Shown: positions 47,711-57,032, counted from the stretch's first letter. The stretch: 64,000 nt of DNA from Aeromonas rivuli (GCF_000820045.1 NZ_CDBJ01000042.1:62001-126000); one strand, 5' to 3'. Numbers and translations are program-made. Notes: a model not told the origin generated them from the sequence alone.

Positions 47711-50700
47711 ATGAACAATATGATTTTGCTGTTGAAACAGCTGGAGCGGCAGGGGGTCAAGCTGGCCCTGAATGACAAGGGCCAGCTCATCTCCCAGTCG
47801 AGCAAGGAGGCGGTGACCCCGGCCATCGGCGCCCTCATCAAGGCGCACAAGGATGAGCTGGTGCGCTGCCTGGCGGCCCGCGCCGCCTTCGAGGCCCCCA
47901 TCCTTGCCCAGATTGAAACGAAAGGCGCCCAGCAGGGGCCGCTCTCCTCCTCCCAGAGCGGACTCTGGTTTATCGAGCAGTACGAAGAGGCCTCCCACCT
48001 CTACAACATGCCGGTCTATTTTCGGGTCAGTGGCGAGCTGGACACGGCCGCCCTGGAGTTTGCCTTCGATCACCTGTTTGCCCGCCACCCCAGCATGCGT
48101 ACCCGCTTCGTCAAGGACGAGGCGGGCAGGGGGGCCCAGGAGATCCTGCCCCATACGCCCTTCAAGTTGCAGATAGAGGATGTGAGCGCAGAGCCCATTG
48201 CCGAGCGCGAGGCCTATGTGGCCCGCCGGGTGCGCGAAGAGATAGGGCGCCCCTTCTCCCTGACCCAGGGGGATCTCAGCCGGGTGCACCTGATCCGCCT
48301 CGGCAGCCGCGAGCACGTGCTGCTCATCACCCAGCACCACATCATCTCCGACGGCTGGTCGGTCAAGAACATGTTCGCCGATCTCAAGCGCGCCTTCCTG
48401 GCCCACCAGAACCGGGAGTCCTTGAGCGTGCCCGAGTTGCCGCTCACCTACCTCGACTATGCCCGTTGGTTCAACTCCCCGCGTTTTCTCGATTATCACG
48501 CCGAGTTCAAGCCGTTTTGGGTCGACAGGCTCGGCGGCAGCCCCGAGGTACATGGCCTGCCGCTGGACAAGCCGCGCCCGGCCCATCAGGCCAGCGGCGG
48601 CGAGCTGGTCTTCTCCACCATAGACAACGCCCTGTGGGACAGTTTCAAGCGCCTCTGCCAGCGCCATAGCACCTCGAATTTTATCGGTCTGCACGCCCTG
48701 TTCGCCCTGCTGATGGTGCGCCAGAGTGGCGAGAAGGAAGTCGTCATCGGCACCCCGCTCGCCTACCGCGAGCGCCACGAAATCGAGTCTCTGGTGGGCT
48801 TCTTCGTCAATACCCTGGTACTGCGCACTCAACTCAGCGGTAAGCCCAGCTTTATCGACTATCTGCAGCAGTGCCGGGAGGAGGATCTGGCGGCCTTCGA
48901 TCACCAGCTCTACCGCTTCGAGGCGCTGGCCGAGGCAATAGGCGCCGATCGCACCACCGCCATCAACCCCATCTTCCAGATCATGCTGGTCTATCAGGCC
49001 AAGGTGGATTTCAACGATCTCATCCCCGGCTGTCAGCTGCTGGAGGAGACCTCGCCGGTGCTGCCCGCCAAGACCGACATCTCGGTCAAGGTGACCGAGC
49101 TTATGGATTCCGTCAGGGTGGACTGGCTGTTTGCCACCGCCCTGTTCGAGCGCGCCACCATCGAGTCTTACGCCGATCGCCTGCTGCATTTGATGCGCGC
49201 CGTGGTGGCGGCCCCGGAGACCGATATCTGGCAACTGCCCCTGGAAGCGGGTACAGACAGTGCCGCGCTCGCCGCCGAGCTGGCCAGCCTGCCGCAGGAC
49301 TACCCCAGCCGCGACACCCTGCTCTGCCAGTTCGAACGTTGCGCAGCGTCCCGTCCAGACGCCCTGGCGGTGAGTGACGGCGAGGGTGCCCTGAGTTACG
49401 GCGAGCTGGAAGAGCGCGCCAACCGGCTGGCCCACTGGCTGCAGGCCCAGGGGGTAAACCCGGGCGCCGCCATCGGCATTCAGGCCAGGCGGGACGCGGC
49501 CTTCGTCATCGCCCTGCTCGCCTGCTGGAAGGTGGGGGCGGCCTATGTGCCGCTCGATCCCGCCTATCCTGCCGAGCGGCTGGCCCATATCCTGAGCGAC
49601 GCTGGCATCGCGCTGGTGCTAGGGGGGGAACCGGATGCGCGGCTTGGGGAGGCGCTGGCGGGCACGGCTGCCGGTTACCACAACCTGCACCGGCTGGCGC
49701 TGGATGGGCTGCCGACCAGCGCCCCCGCCATCCCCCGGGATGCCGCCATGCTGGCCCAGATCATCTACACCTCGGGCTCCACAGGTCTGCCCAAGGGGGT
49801 CATGGTGGAGCAGGGCAGCCTGGTCAACCTGATGGGGGATCACGGGGCGCGCATCGATCTCGATCAGGACGGCGCCATGTTCAACTGCATGTCCCTCTCG
49901 TTCGATGCGGGCAACATGACCAGCTTGCTGCCGCTCTCTTGCGGCGCGGCCCTGCACTTCGGCGAGCCGGGGGAGGGGGTGATCGATGGGGCCATGGCGT
50001 GCGGCGCCAGCCATATGATATTGCCCACCGCCCTGCTGGCCAATCTGCTGCCGCCAGCGGATCTCGGCTCCCTCAAGGCCATCGGCTTTGGCGGCGAAGC
50101 CTGCCCGAGCAGCCTGGTGGAGCGCTGGGGAGACAGGGTGGCGCTCTACAACATGTACGGCCCGACCGAGTGCACCGTCACGGCGCTCTGCGCGCGGCTC
50201 AGCCCGGGGGCGCCCATCACCATAGGCCAGCCCATCAGCAATTTAAAAGCGCTGATCCTGGACGAGGCAGGCAACCCCTGCCCGGTCGGGGTACCCGGCG
50301 AGCTCTGCCTGGCCGGGCTCGGCCTGGCCCGTGGCTACCTCAACTTGCCGGAGCGTACCAATGAGGCCTTCGTCGAGCTCACTCTTGATGGTCAGACTTA
50401 TCGCCTCTATCGCACCGGCGATCGTGCCCTGCTGCGCCGCGATGGCAATGTCAGCTATCTGGGCCGACTGGACGAGCAGATCAAGCTGCGCGGCTATCGC
50501 ATCGAGCCGGGGGAGATAGAAACCCAGATTGCGGCGTTGGAGCCCGCCATCCGCCAGATCAAGGTGGTGGTGCAACAGGGTCGCCTGCTGGCCTATGCCT
50601 GTTTGCAGTCAGGCGCTACGCAGCCAGATGGCGAGGCGTTGCTGCAACGGGCCGGTGAACAGCTGCCGGAATACATGGTGCCGGTGAAGCTCTGTTGGTT

Positions 50701-53700
50701 GCCTGAGATGCCGCTCACTCCCAACGGCAAGCTGGACCTGCGCCGCCTGCCTGCCATCGACTGGCAGCAGAGCAAGGCCGAGCCCCAGGGCGAGTTGGAG
50801 CAGAGGGTGCTCGCCATCTGGCAGGGGGTGCTCAAGCAGCCCCTCGGGGTCGAGGATGACTTCTTCCGTCTCGGCGGGGATTCCATCCTCAGCATCCAGC
50901 TCACCACCCGGCTGCGGGATGCCGGGCTGCACTGCAGCGTGAAAGATGTGTTCGAGGCCAAGACGGTGCGCCGCCTCTGCCGCCAGCTCGGTCAACAGCA
51001 AGTCGTCAACCACCTGACGGAGCAGGGCGTGCTCGAGGGGACATTCCCCCTGCACCCGATCCAGCACTGGTTCTTCGAGCAGGGCTTCGCCAAGTCCGGT
51101 CACTGGAACCAGGGGGTGATCCTGCGCCTGCCCGCCGGTATCGACGACGCCGCCCTGACTGGCTGGATGAATACCCTGACTGCTCACCATGACGCCCTGC
51201 GTCTGGCCGTGACCGAGACAGGCCAACGCTATCTGCCCGAACTGGCGCTGCCCCCCCTACATGTGCTGGACGCGGCCGGACTGGATGAGGCTGGGCTGCA
51301 GGCTCGTCTGACCCGATGGCAGGGCTCCTTCCAGCCCGAGCTCGGCCAGACCCTGGCCTGGGCCCGGCTTTGCAATCTCGCGAGCGAGGCGGATGCAGCG
51401 CCGGTTGAAGGGCTCTTTATCGCCTTCCACCATCTGGTCATCGATGCCGTCTCCTGGCGCATCCTGGCCGAAGATCTGGTGCGTCTCGCCGAGGGCAGAG
51501 AACTGGCGCCCAAGGGCAGCAGCTACCGCCAGTGGGGCGAGGGGCTCAAGGCCTATGCCTTGCGTGAAGAGCAGCAGTTGGCATTCTGGCAGGCCCAGGG
51601 GGAAGGTATGGATCAGCGGCTGCTGGAGGCGCAGCGCGCCCCGGATGGCCGCGCAGCCGCCAGCCTGCTGCGCCTGGATGAAAATACTACGGCTCGCCTC
51701 ATTGATGAGGCCAATCGGGCTCACTTCACCCAGGTGCCGGACTTGCTGCTGGCGGCCCTGACCCGCACCCTCTGCGATCTCGGCTACGGCGCCAAGCAGT
51801 GCGTGATGCTGGAGGGGCACGGCCGTGAAGCTATCGATCCGCGACTGGATGTGAGCCGCACCCTCGGCTGGTTTACCAGCACCTATCCGCTGGCGCTGGC
51901 CAACCAGGGCAACTGGGGGGATCTGGTGTGCGATACCAAGGAGCGGCTGCGGGCGGTGCCGGACAAGGGGGTGGGCTTCAACGCCCTGGGCCTGCACCAC
52001 TCTCGTGGTGAGGGGTTGCCCCACGCCTTGCCGCAATCTGCCATCGTCTTCAACTATCTGGGGGTCTCCCACAGAGGCACGCCTGCCCCCTGGCAGCCAT
52101 TGCCCATCGCGCCGGGCCAACCCTCGGCGCCACAGAACCTGCCGCGCGAGCTCATCAGTTTGCACGGCGGTGTCTACGGCGGTTGCCTCACCCTGCGTCA
52201 GGTCGGTGCCCTCAACCAAGGGGCGAGCGACGCCCTGATGACGGCCCTGGCGGCCAATCTGACGGCGCTGGTCGAGGCTTGCTGCGCGGTGCAGCCGCCG
52301 CGCCACACCCCGAGTGACTTCCCCGGGCTGCCGCTCTGCCAGACTGCGCTGGATCGGGTACTGGATCCGCGGCTGGCAGGGGGCGAGGTCGAGACCCTGC
52401 TGCCCATGACCTCTTTGCAGGAGAGCATGGTCTATCACAGGGCGCTGGCCCCCAGAGATAGCGCCTACCACCTGCAGACCGAGATGGACTATCACCAGGG
52501 GCTGGATGTGACTGTCTACCAGGCCGCCTGGCAGGGGCAGCTCGCCCGCTGGCCCGTGCTGCGCGCCGCCTTGCTGGTGGAGGAGGGCGTTGCCCTGCAG
52601 CGCATCCTGCGCCACGCCGAGCTGCCGTTCCACTATGAGGACTTGTCTGGCGACGTGCAGGCCGAGGCGCGTGTCGCGGCCTATCGCCAGCAGGACTTGG
52701 CCCGGCCCATTGCGCTGGACAAGGCCCCGCTGCTGCGCATCGCCTGCTTCAAACTGGCCCCCGACCACCACAGGGTGATCCTGAGCGCTCACCATGGGGT
52801 GCTGGATGGCTGGAGCGGCCCTGTGCTGCTGGGTAGCCTGCATCGTCACTATCAACAGGGGATGCAGCAGGGCGAGCTTCACGAGCGGCTGCCGCAGCCA
52901 AGTCCGGACCGGGCCTGGCTCGAATTCGGCCGCCATATCGTCAGTCACAGAGCCGAGCATGAGGCCTATTGGCAGGGGCGCGCCCACTTGCTGGCACGGC
53001 CCAACGATCTCTCCGCCCTGTTCGGGGTGGCACTGGAGCCGCACCTGACCCAGCACAGGCCGGCGGTCTGCGGCCAGACCCTGGCATCAGGCGTCTCTAC
53101 CCAGCTGGAAAGTCGGGCCCGCGAGCTCGGCGTGACCGCCGGGCTGTTGGCCCAGTATGCCTGGCATCGGCTGCTCGCTCGCCAGTGCGGCGACGAGGTC
53201 ACCCTGGTCGGCAACGTGACCCCGGGCCGGGACTTCCCCATCGAGGGGATCACCGACAGCGTCGGGCTCTATATCAACAGCCTGCCGCTCGCCCTGGATT
53301 GGCGCACCGAGGCGAGCCTCGGGCAGCACATCGCGCAGCTGCAGCGGGACTCGCTGGCCCTCAACCAGCACGGCACCCAATCCCTCGCCGCCCTGACCAA
53401 GGGCCGGGGTCGTCTGTTCCAGAGCCTGTTCGTGTTCGAAAACTACCCCATGCCGGCGCGGCCCCGGACGCTGGAGCCCCATCAGCTGATGCCGCACTTT
53501 GGCAGTGTGGTCGAGAAGGTGGAGCTGCCGCTCTCCCTGGTGGTGAATGCCCGTGGCGGGCAACTCAATCTGCGTTTCGAGTACGATGGCGAGCTGATAG
53601 GGCGTGAACGCGCCGAGGCGGTCCTGGGGCAGTGGATGGCGGAGCTGGCGTGGCTGGCACAGGCCTCCCTGACCGAGCCCGCTCGTTTGGCGGGCGTCGA

Positions 53701-54016
53701 GGCGGCCCGTGCAGCGGCTCCGAGTCTGGCCCCTGCGCAGCGCGAGGCCTGTCCGGTCGATGCCTTGGCCCAGGATCCCCAGGCCCGTTGTCTGCTGGCC
53801 CTGTGGCAGCAACACTGTGGCGAGGGGGCGAGCTGGCAGCAGAGCCTGACCGGGCTCGGGGTGGATTCGGTGCAGCAGCTCGCCCTGCTGGCGGCGCTGA
53901 ATCGGGCCTTTGCGGCGGATCACCAGCCGCTGACCCTGCGGGATCTCAAGGCCCATGCCTCACCCTGCGCACTGTTCAACCACTGGCTGGTGCGTCTGGC
54001 GGAGGCGGTGTCATGA
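47711..54016 (+). CDS. amoG: Nonribosomal peptide synthetase AmoG (docking-C-A-T-E-C-T)
   Basis: A 2101-residue synthetase. A TubC-type N-terminal docking domain (about 1-55) is followed by C1 (HHIISDG from 209), an A domain (about 530-1010; [27 protein letters not shown]) and T1 with Ser1058 (GGDSIL). Next come an epimerisation domain (about 1110-1540; PIQHWFF, HHLVIDAVSW from 1240), C2 (HHGVLDGWS from 1694) and a final T2 with Ser2053 (GVDSVQ). T2 has no A domain of its own; AmoH is the likely trans partner. The A-domain pocket reads about D-A-M-I-G-G-M-V-T-K. With the E domain this suits the D-aromatic residue (Phe/Trp) of amonabactins, but by inference only. Its stop overlaps amoH. Confidence 0.92.
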   Translation: MNNMILLLKQLERQGVKLALNDKGQLISQSSKEAVTPAIGALIKAHKDELVRCLAARAAFEAPILAQIETKGAQQGPLSSSQSGLWFIEQYEEASHLYNMPVYFRVSGELDTAALEFAFDHLFARHPSMRTRFVKDEAGRGAQEILPHTPFKLQIEDVSAEPIAEREAYVARRVREEIGRPFSLTQGDLSRVHLIRLGSREHVLLITQHHIISDGWSVKNMFADLKRAFLAHQNRESLSVPELPLTYLDYARWFNSPRFLDYHAEFKPFWVDRLGGSPEVHGLPLDKPRPAHQASGGELVFSTIDNALWDSFKRLCQRHSTSNFIGLHALFALLMVRQSGEKEVVIGTPLAYRERHEIESLVGFFVNTLVLRTQLSGKPSFIDYLQQCREEDLAAFDHQLYRFEALAEAIGADRTTAINPIFQIMLVYQAKVDFNDLIPGCQLLEETSPVLPAKTDISVKVTELMDSVRVDWLFATALFERATIESYADRLLHLMRAVVAAPETDIWQLPLEAGTDSAALAAELASLPQDYPSRDTLLCQFERCAASRPDALAVSDGEGALSYGELEERANRLAHWLQAQGVNPGAAIGIQARRDAAFVIALLACWKVGAAYVPLDPAYPAERLAHILSDAGIALVLGGEPDARLGEALAGTAAGYHNLHRLALDGLPTSAPAIPRDAAMLAQIIYTSGSTGLPKGVMVEQGSLVNLMGDHGARIDLDQDGAMFNCMSLSFDAGNMTSLLPLSCGAALHFGEPGEGVIDGAMACGASHMILPTALLANLLPPADLGSLKAIGFGGEACPSSLVERWGDRVALYNMYGPTECTVTALCARLSPGAPITIGQPISNLKALILDEAGNPCPVGVPGELCLAGLGLARGYLNLPERTNEAFVELTLDGQTYRLYRTGDRALLRRDGNVSYLGRLDEQIKLRGYRIEPGEIETQIAALEPAIRQIKVVVQQGRLLAYACLQSGATQPDGEALLQRAGEQLPEYMVPVKLCWLPEMPLTPNGKLDLRRLPAIDWQQSKAEPQGELEQRVLAIWQGVLKQPLGVEDDFFRLGGDSILSIQLTTRLRDAGLHCSVKDVFEAKTVRRLCRQLGQQQVVNHLTEQGVLEGTFPLHPIQHWFFEQGFAKSGHWNQGVILRLPAGIDDAALTGWMNTLTAHHDALRLAVTETGQRYLPELALPPLHVLDAAGLDEAGLQARLTRWQGSFQPELGQTLAWARLCNLASEADAAPVEGLFIAFHHLVIDAVSWRILAEDLVRLAEGRELAPKGSSYRQWGEGLKAYALREEQQLAFWQAQGEGMDQRLLEAQRAPDGRAAASLLRLDENTTARLIDEANRAHFTQVPDLLLAALTRTLCDLGYGAKQCVMLEGHGREAIDPRLDVSRTLGWFTSTYPLALANQGNWGDLVCDTKERLRAVPDKGVGFNALGLHHSRGEGLPHALPQSAIVFNYLGVSHRGTPAPWQPLPIAPGQPSAPQNLPRELISLHGGVYGGCLTLRQVGALNQGASDALMTALAANLTALVEACCAVQPPRHTPSDFPGLPLCQTALDRVLDPRLAGGEVETLLPMTSLQESMVYHRALAPRDSAYHLQTEMDYHQGLDVTVYQAAWQGQLARWPVLRAALLVEEGVALQRILRHAELPFHYEDLSGDVQAEARVAAYRQQDLARPIALDKAPLLRIACFKLAPDHHRVILSAHHGVLDGWSGPVLLGSLHRHYQQGMQQGELHERLPQPSPDRAWLEFGRHIVSHRAEHEAYWQGRAHLLARPNDLSALFGVALEPHLTQHRPAVCGQTLASGVSTQLESRARELGVTAGLLAQYAWHRLLARQCGDEVTLVGNVTPGRDFPIEGITDSVGLYINSLPLALDWRTEASLGQHIAQLQRDSLALNQHGTQSLAALTKGRGRLFQSLFVFENYPMPARPRTLEPHQLMPHFGSVVEKVELPLSLVVNARGGQLNLRFEYDGELIGRERAEAVLGQWMAELAWLAQASLTEPARLAGVEAARAAAPSLAPAQREACPVDALAQDPQARCLLALWQQHCGEGASWQQSLTGLGVDSVQQLALLAALNRAFAADHQPLTLRDLKAHASPCALFNHWLVRLAEAVS

Positions 54017-55539
54017 CGGCGCAGGCATTGCTGGCAGCCAGCAAGGCGGGGACAACCCCGCCACATGCCGAGGTGGTTGGGCAGGGGTTGAGTGCCCGCT
54101 TGACGAGCATGCTCAATGGCACACCACTGGCTCCGGCCATCGCCATGGATGGAGTCTGGCAAGACTATGGGGCGCTGAGTGGCCGGGTCGACCAGATTGC
54201 CGCCAGCTTGCAGGGGTTGGCGGTGGGGGAGCGGGTAGGCCTCTATCTGGATCGCACGCCGGATCTGGTGGCCAGCCTGCTCGCCTGTTTGCGGCTCGGC
54301 CTCTGCTTCGTGCCCCTGGAGCCGGATTTCCCGGTGGTGCGGTTGCAGGGCATCGCCCGGCAGGCCCGGCTCTCGGCGGTGATCTGCAACCATGGCGAAG
54401 GGGTGCCCGACTTTGGTTGCCCGCTGCGCCCGCTGTCGCGGCTGGCACCCGGCGACGAGAACGCGGCTATGTACTGGCCTCGGGTGGATGACAGTCAAGC
54501 GGCCTACATGATGTTCACCTCGGGTTCGACCGGTGAACCCAAGGGGGTGGTGATTAGTCGGCGTGCGCTGCTCTGCTTCCTCGACGGGATCCGCGAGCGG
54601 CTCGGGTTGACCCCGGCTTGTCACTGGCTCTTCATCACCACCCCGGCCTTCGACATCTCCCTGCTGGAGATGCTGGGACCGCTCTGGAGCGGGGGTCGGC
54701 TGACGGTGGCGGACAACGCGCACAACAAGGATCCCCTGGGGATGCTGGCGCTGCTGGCGGCGGACTCGTCCATCAACTGGCTGCAGGCGACCCCGGCTTG
54801 CTGGCGCATGCTGCTCAAAGCGGGCTGGCAGGGGAGTGACAGCCTGACCGCCCTGTGCGGGGGGGAGGCGCTGGATCCGGGGCTGGCCGAGCAGCTGTGC
54901 AGCCGCACCCGGCGGCTGTGGAACTGTTATGGCCCGACCGAGGCCACCGTCTGGTCTCTGGTGAGCGAGGTGCGCTGGCCCCCGATCGACGGGCAGATCA
55001 CCATCAGTCACAGCCTGCCCGGCTATCGCCACTGGGTGCTGGACGAGACGGGGCAGCCGGTGGCAGAGGGGGAGTGCGGCGAGCTCTGCATCGAGAGCCC
55101 GGCCCTGTGCGAGGGTTACTGGCGCAAACCCGCCCTCACCGCGGCGGCCTTCCTGCGGCTCGATAATCATCGCCTCTATCGCACCGGGGATAGGGTGCGG
55201 CGGCTGGGGGCGGATAGCTTCCGCTATCTGGGGCGGCGCGACGATCAGATAAAACTGCGCGGTTTTCGCATCGAACTCGGCGAGGTTGAGGCGGGCCTGC
55301 GCCGTCAAGCCGGGGTGCAGGAGGCGGCGGTGCGGCTGCTTGGCGAAGGGGACGAGGCCATGCTGGTGGGCTATGTGGAGGCCAAAGCCGGGGTGACCCT
55401 CAATCGCCTGGCCCTGCGCAAGGGGCTACAGGCCAGCCTGCCGCACTATATGGTGCCGGCGCGTATTATTTTGCTCGATGCCCTGCCCAAGACCGGCAGC
55501 GGGAAACTGGACAGAAAGGCGCTGCCCTTGCCGGAGTGA
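54013..55539 (+). CDS. amoH: Stand-alone NRPS adenylation protein AmoH, predicted glycine-activating
   Basis: A 508-residue protein that is a single adenylation domain without C or T. Core motifs are [45 protein letters not shown] and KTGSGKLDRKAL. The specificity pocket reads D-I-L-Q-L-G-C-V-W-K, very close to the well-known glycine code DILQLGLIWK. Glycine is the optional residue in the amonabactin family, so AmoH probably loads Gly on the A-less second module of AmoG. The ATG overlaps the amoG stop (ATGA). Two extra copies of its own last 29 codons lie directly downstream. Confidence 0.92.
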   Translation: MTAQALLAASKAGTTPPHAEVVGQGLSARLTSMLNGTPLAPAIAMDGVWQDYGALSGRVDQIAASLQGLAVGERVGLYLDRTPDLVASLLACLRLGLCFVPLEPDFPVVRLQGIARQARLSAVICNHGEGVPDFGCPLRPLSRLAPGDENAAMYWPRVDDSQAAYMMFTSGSTGEPKGVVISRRALLCFLDGIRERLGLTPACHWLFITTPAFDISLLEMLGPLWSGGRLTVADNAHNKDPLGMLALLAADSSINWLQATPACWRMLLKAGWQGSDSLTALCGGEALDPGLAEQLCSRTRRLWNCYGPTEATVWSLVSEVRWPPIDGQITISHSLPGYRHWVLDETGQPVAEGECGELCIESPALCEGYWRKPALTAAAFLRLDNHRLYRTGDRVRRLGADSFRYLGRRDDQIKLRGFRIELGEVEAGLRRQAGVQEAAVRLLGEGDEAMLVGYVEAKAGVTLNRLALRKGLQASLPHYMVPARIILLDALPKTGSGKLDRKALPLPE

Positions 55540-55783
55540 GGAAGGGCTGGCAGGCCAGCTGCCTCAGCAACAGGGTGCCGGCGCGTATTATTTTGCTCGA
55601 CGCCCTGCCCAAGACCGGCAGCGGCAAGCTCGACAGAAAGGCACTGCCCTTGCCGGAGTGAGGAAGGGCTGGCAGGCCAGCAGCCTCAGCAACAGGGTGC
55701 CGGTGCGTATTATTTTGCTCGACGCCCTGCCCAAGACCGGCAGCGGGAAACTGGACAGAAAGGCGTTGCCCTTGCCGGAGTGA
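55453..55783 (+). repeat. 122-bp tandem repeat of the amoH 3' end
   Basis: The last 87 bases of amoH including TGA occur three times with an exact 122-base period (units start at 55453, 55575 and 55697; TGAs end at 55539, 55661 and 55783). The 35-base linkers after copies 1 and 2 differ at one base. Between copies 1 and 2 all five differences in the coding part are third-position synonymous. Copy 3 has one amino-acid change (Ala to Val). In the frame of the following copy the linker reads VRKGWQAS, parallel to amoH's own LRKGLQAS. The copies downstream of the first stop are not expected to be translated. Confidence 0.9.
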
Positions 55784-55816
55784 GGCGACGGGGAAAACTC
55801 AAGAAGCCGATAAACA

Positions 55817-55848
55817 AGAAGCCCGCAGCGATGCGGGCTTCTCTTTTT
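55817..55848 (+). terminator. Terminator of the amo operon
   Basis: Ten-base-pair stem AGAAGCCCGC / GCGGGCTTCT with a 6-nt loop, followed by C and five T on the plus strand. It lies behind the third amoH tail copy and 20 bases beyond the binding protein stop codon of the opposite strand. Confidence 0.88.
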
Positions 55849-55868
55849 GACGGGGGGGACGGGCAGGA

Positions 55869-56813
55869 TCAGCGGGTGACGGGGAGCGCATCCGGTTTGC
55901 TCATCAGCTGCTCGACATCCTCGATCACCTTGAGGGCGGCCTGGGGACCACCGGTGGAGGTCCAGAGCGACCCGTCCACGGCGCCGAAGCGCTTGGCCTT
56001 GATGGCACCGAGCTGCTGGAAGGCCGGGGTCTGCTCGGCCTGCTGCATGGCATCCACCGCATCGCCGCTGGCACTCAGGGTGCCGATCACCAGCCAGTCA
56101 CCGTCCAGCAGATTGAGGGACTCCAGGCTCAGGGCCGGGGAGTGGGGGCTCTTGTCGCCTATCTGGTGCGGCGGGCGGGCCAGACCCATCTCCATCACCA
56201 CGCTGCTGGAGAAGGTACCGCCGTGCATGTAGCTCGGTCCCTTCGGGTTCCAGCGCACTATGCTGATGCGCTCGCCCTGATGCTGGGCAAGCTGGGTGCG
56301 GGCCTGTTGCAGACGGGCCTCATACTGGGCGAGGAAGGCCTTGCCTTCGGCTTCTTTATTGAGCACCAGGGCGCTGCGGCTGAACACCTCTTTCCAGGGC
56401 TGACCCCAGTTGCCGGTGACCACTGTGGGGGCGATTTCCTTGAGCAGGCTCAGCAGCTCGGGCTTGGTCTGATTGGTCAGGATGAGATCTGGCTCCAGAT
56501 CGATCAAGCGCTCCAGATTGGGATTGTCCAGATCCCCGACCACGGCGATATCTTTGCCCGCCTTGCCTTGCAGGTAGCGGGGCAGGGTAGCCTGGCCGCG
56601 GCCATTGACGGTGCCGACCGGCTGCACGCCCAGGGTCAGGGCGGTGTCGAGATCGAGCTCACTCAGCACCACTACCCGCTTGGGGTGAGCGGGCACGCTC
56701 AGGGTGTTGCCGTCGGCATCGGTCACTTGACGGGTGTCAGTCTGGGCCTGGGCCTGACAGCCGATCACACTGGCCAGTACCAGCGCGGCTACCAAGGGGG
56801 AGGGGATCGTCAT
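55869..56813 (-). CDS. Ferric-siderophore periplasmic binding protein (FepB/FatB-like)
   Basis: A 314-residue class III substrate-binding protein. The N terminus has a signal sequence with a possible lipobox VIGC (Cys19), so it may be lipid-anchored. The fold markers are PKRVVVLSELDLDTALTLGVQPVGTV, DLDNPNLERLIDLEPDLILTN and a long central helix. It should pass ferric amonabactin from the receptor to the FepDG permease. The ATG at 56813 has AAGGATG upstream and is preferred to the ORF's earlier in-frame start. It is convergent with amoH and divergent from the PPTase gene. Confidence 0.9.
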   Translation of the reverse strand: MTIPSPLVAALVLASVIGCQAQAQTDTRQVTDADGNTLSVPAHPKRVVVLSELDLDTALTLGVQPVGTVNGRGQATLPRYLQGKAGKDIAVVGDLDNPNLERLIDLEPDLILTNQTKPELLSLLKEIAPTVVTGNWGQPWKEVFSRSALVLNKEAEGKAFLAQYEARLQQARTQLAQHQGERISIVRWNPKGPSYMHGGTFSSSVVMEMGLARPPHQIGDKSPHSPALSLESLNLLDGDWLVIGTLSASGDAVDAMQQAEQTPAFQQLGAIKAKRFGAVDGSLWTSTGGPQAALKVIEDVEQLMSKPDALPVTR

Positions 56814-56956
56814 GGTTACATCCTTAATGGGTGAAATCGGCGCCACCGTTTGCGGGCACTATTTGATTACCGGAACGTGACTGCCGGAACGCGTTGCCTG
56901 AATGAGCCGTCTGCTATTGGCCCCAAATGGGCGGGACTATGCTACCACAAGTTAAT

Positions 56957-56971
56957 TGAGAAACGTTGTCA
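56957..56971. promoter_or_regulatory. Weak candidate Fur box between binding protein and PPTase genes
   Basis: TGAGAAACGTTGTCA matches the 7-1-7 Fur consensus at 10 of 14 positions and is itself an imperfect palindrome. It is in the 219-base divergent gap, where shared iron control would be expected. Confidence 0.45.
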
Positions 56972-57032
56972 TTTGTATTTGTGCCATGACGGCGCTTTGC
57001 TACCATGGGCTCCCCATTGCGAGATTGTGCTG

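Noticed and set aside
47378-49588. Minus-strand frame of 736 codons opposite amoA/amoG
   Set aside because: Shadow of amoG; low-complexity Gly/Leu/Gln/His-rich product without family features.
51257-53056. Minus-strand frame of 599 codons inside amoG
   Set aside because: Complement of the E and C2 domains, which show intact catalytic motifs on the plus strand.
55478-55783. 101-codon frame running through the amoH tail repeats
   Set aside because: It starts inside amoH in the wrong frame. The coding-like end is simply the third tail copy, and there is no ribosome binding site.
56850-57032. 61-codon N-terminal extension of the PPTase
   Set aside because: No similarity to EntD proteins, many Cys/His/Tyr residues unlike the rest, and it would cover the divergent promoter region.
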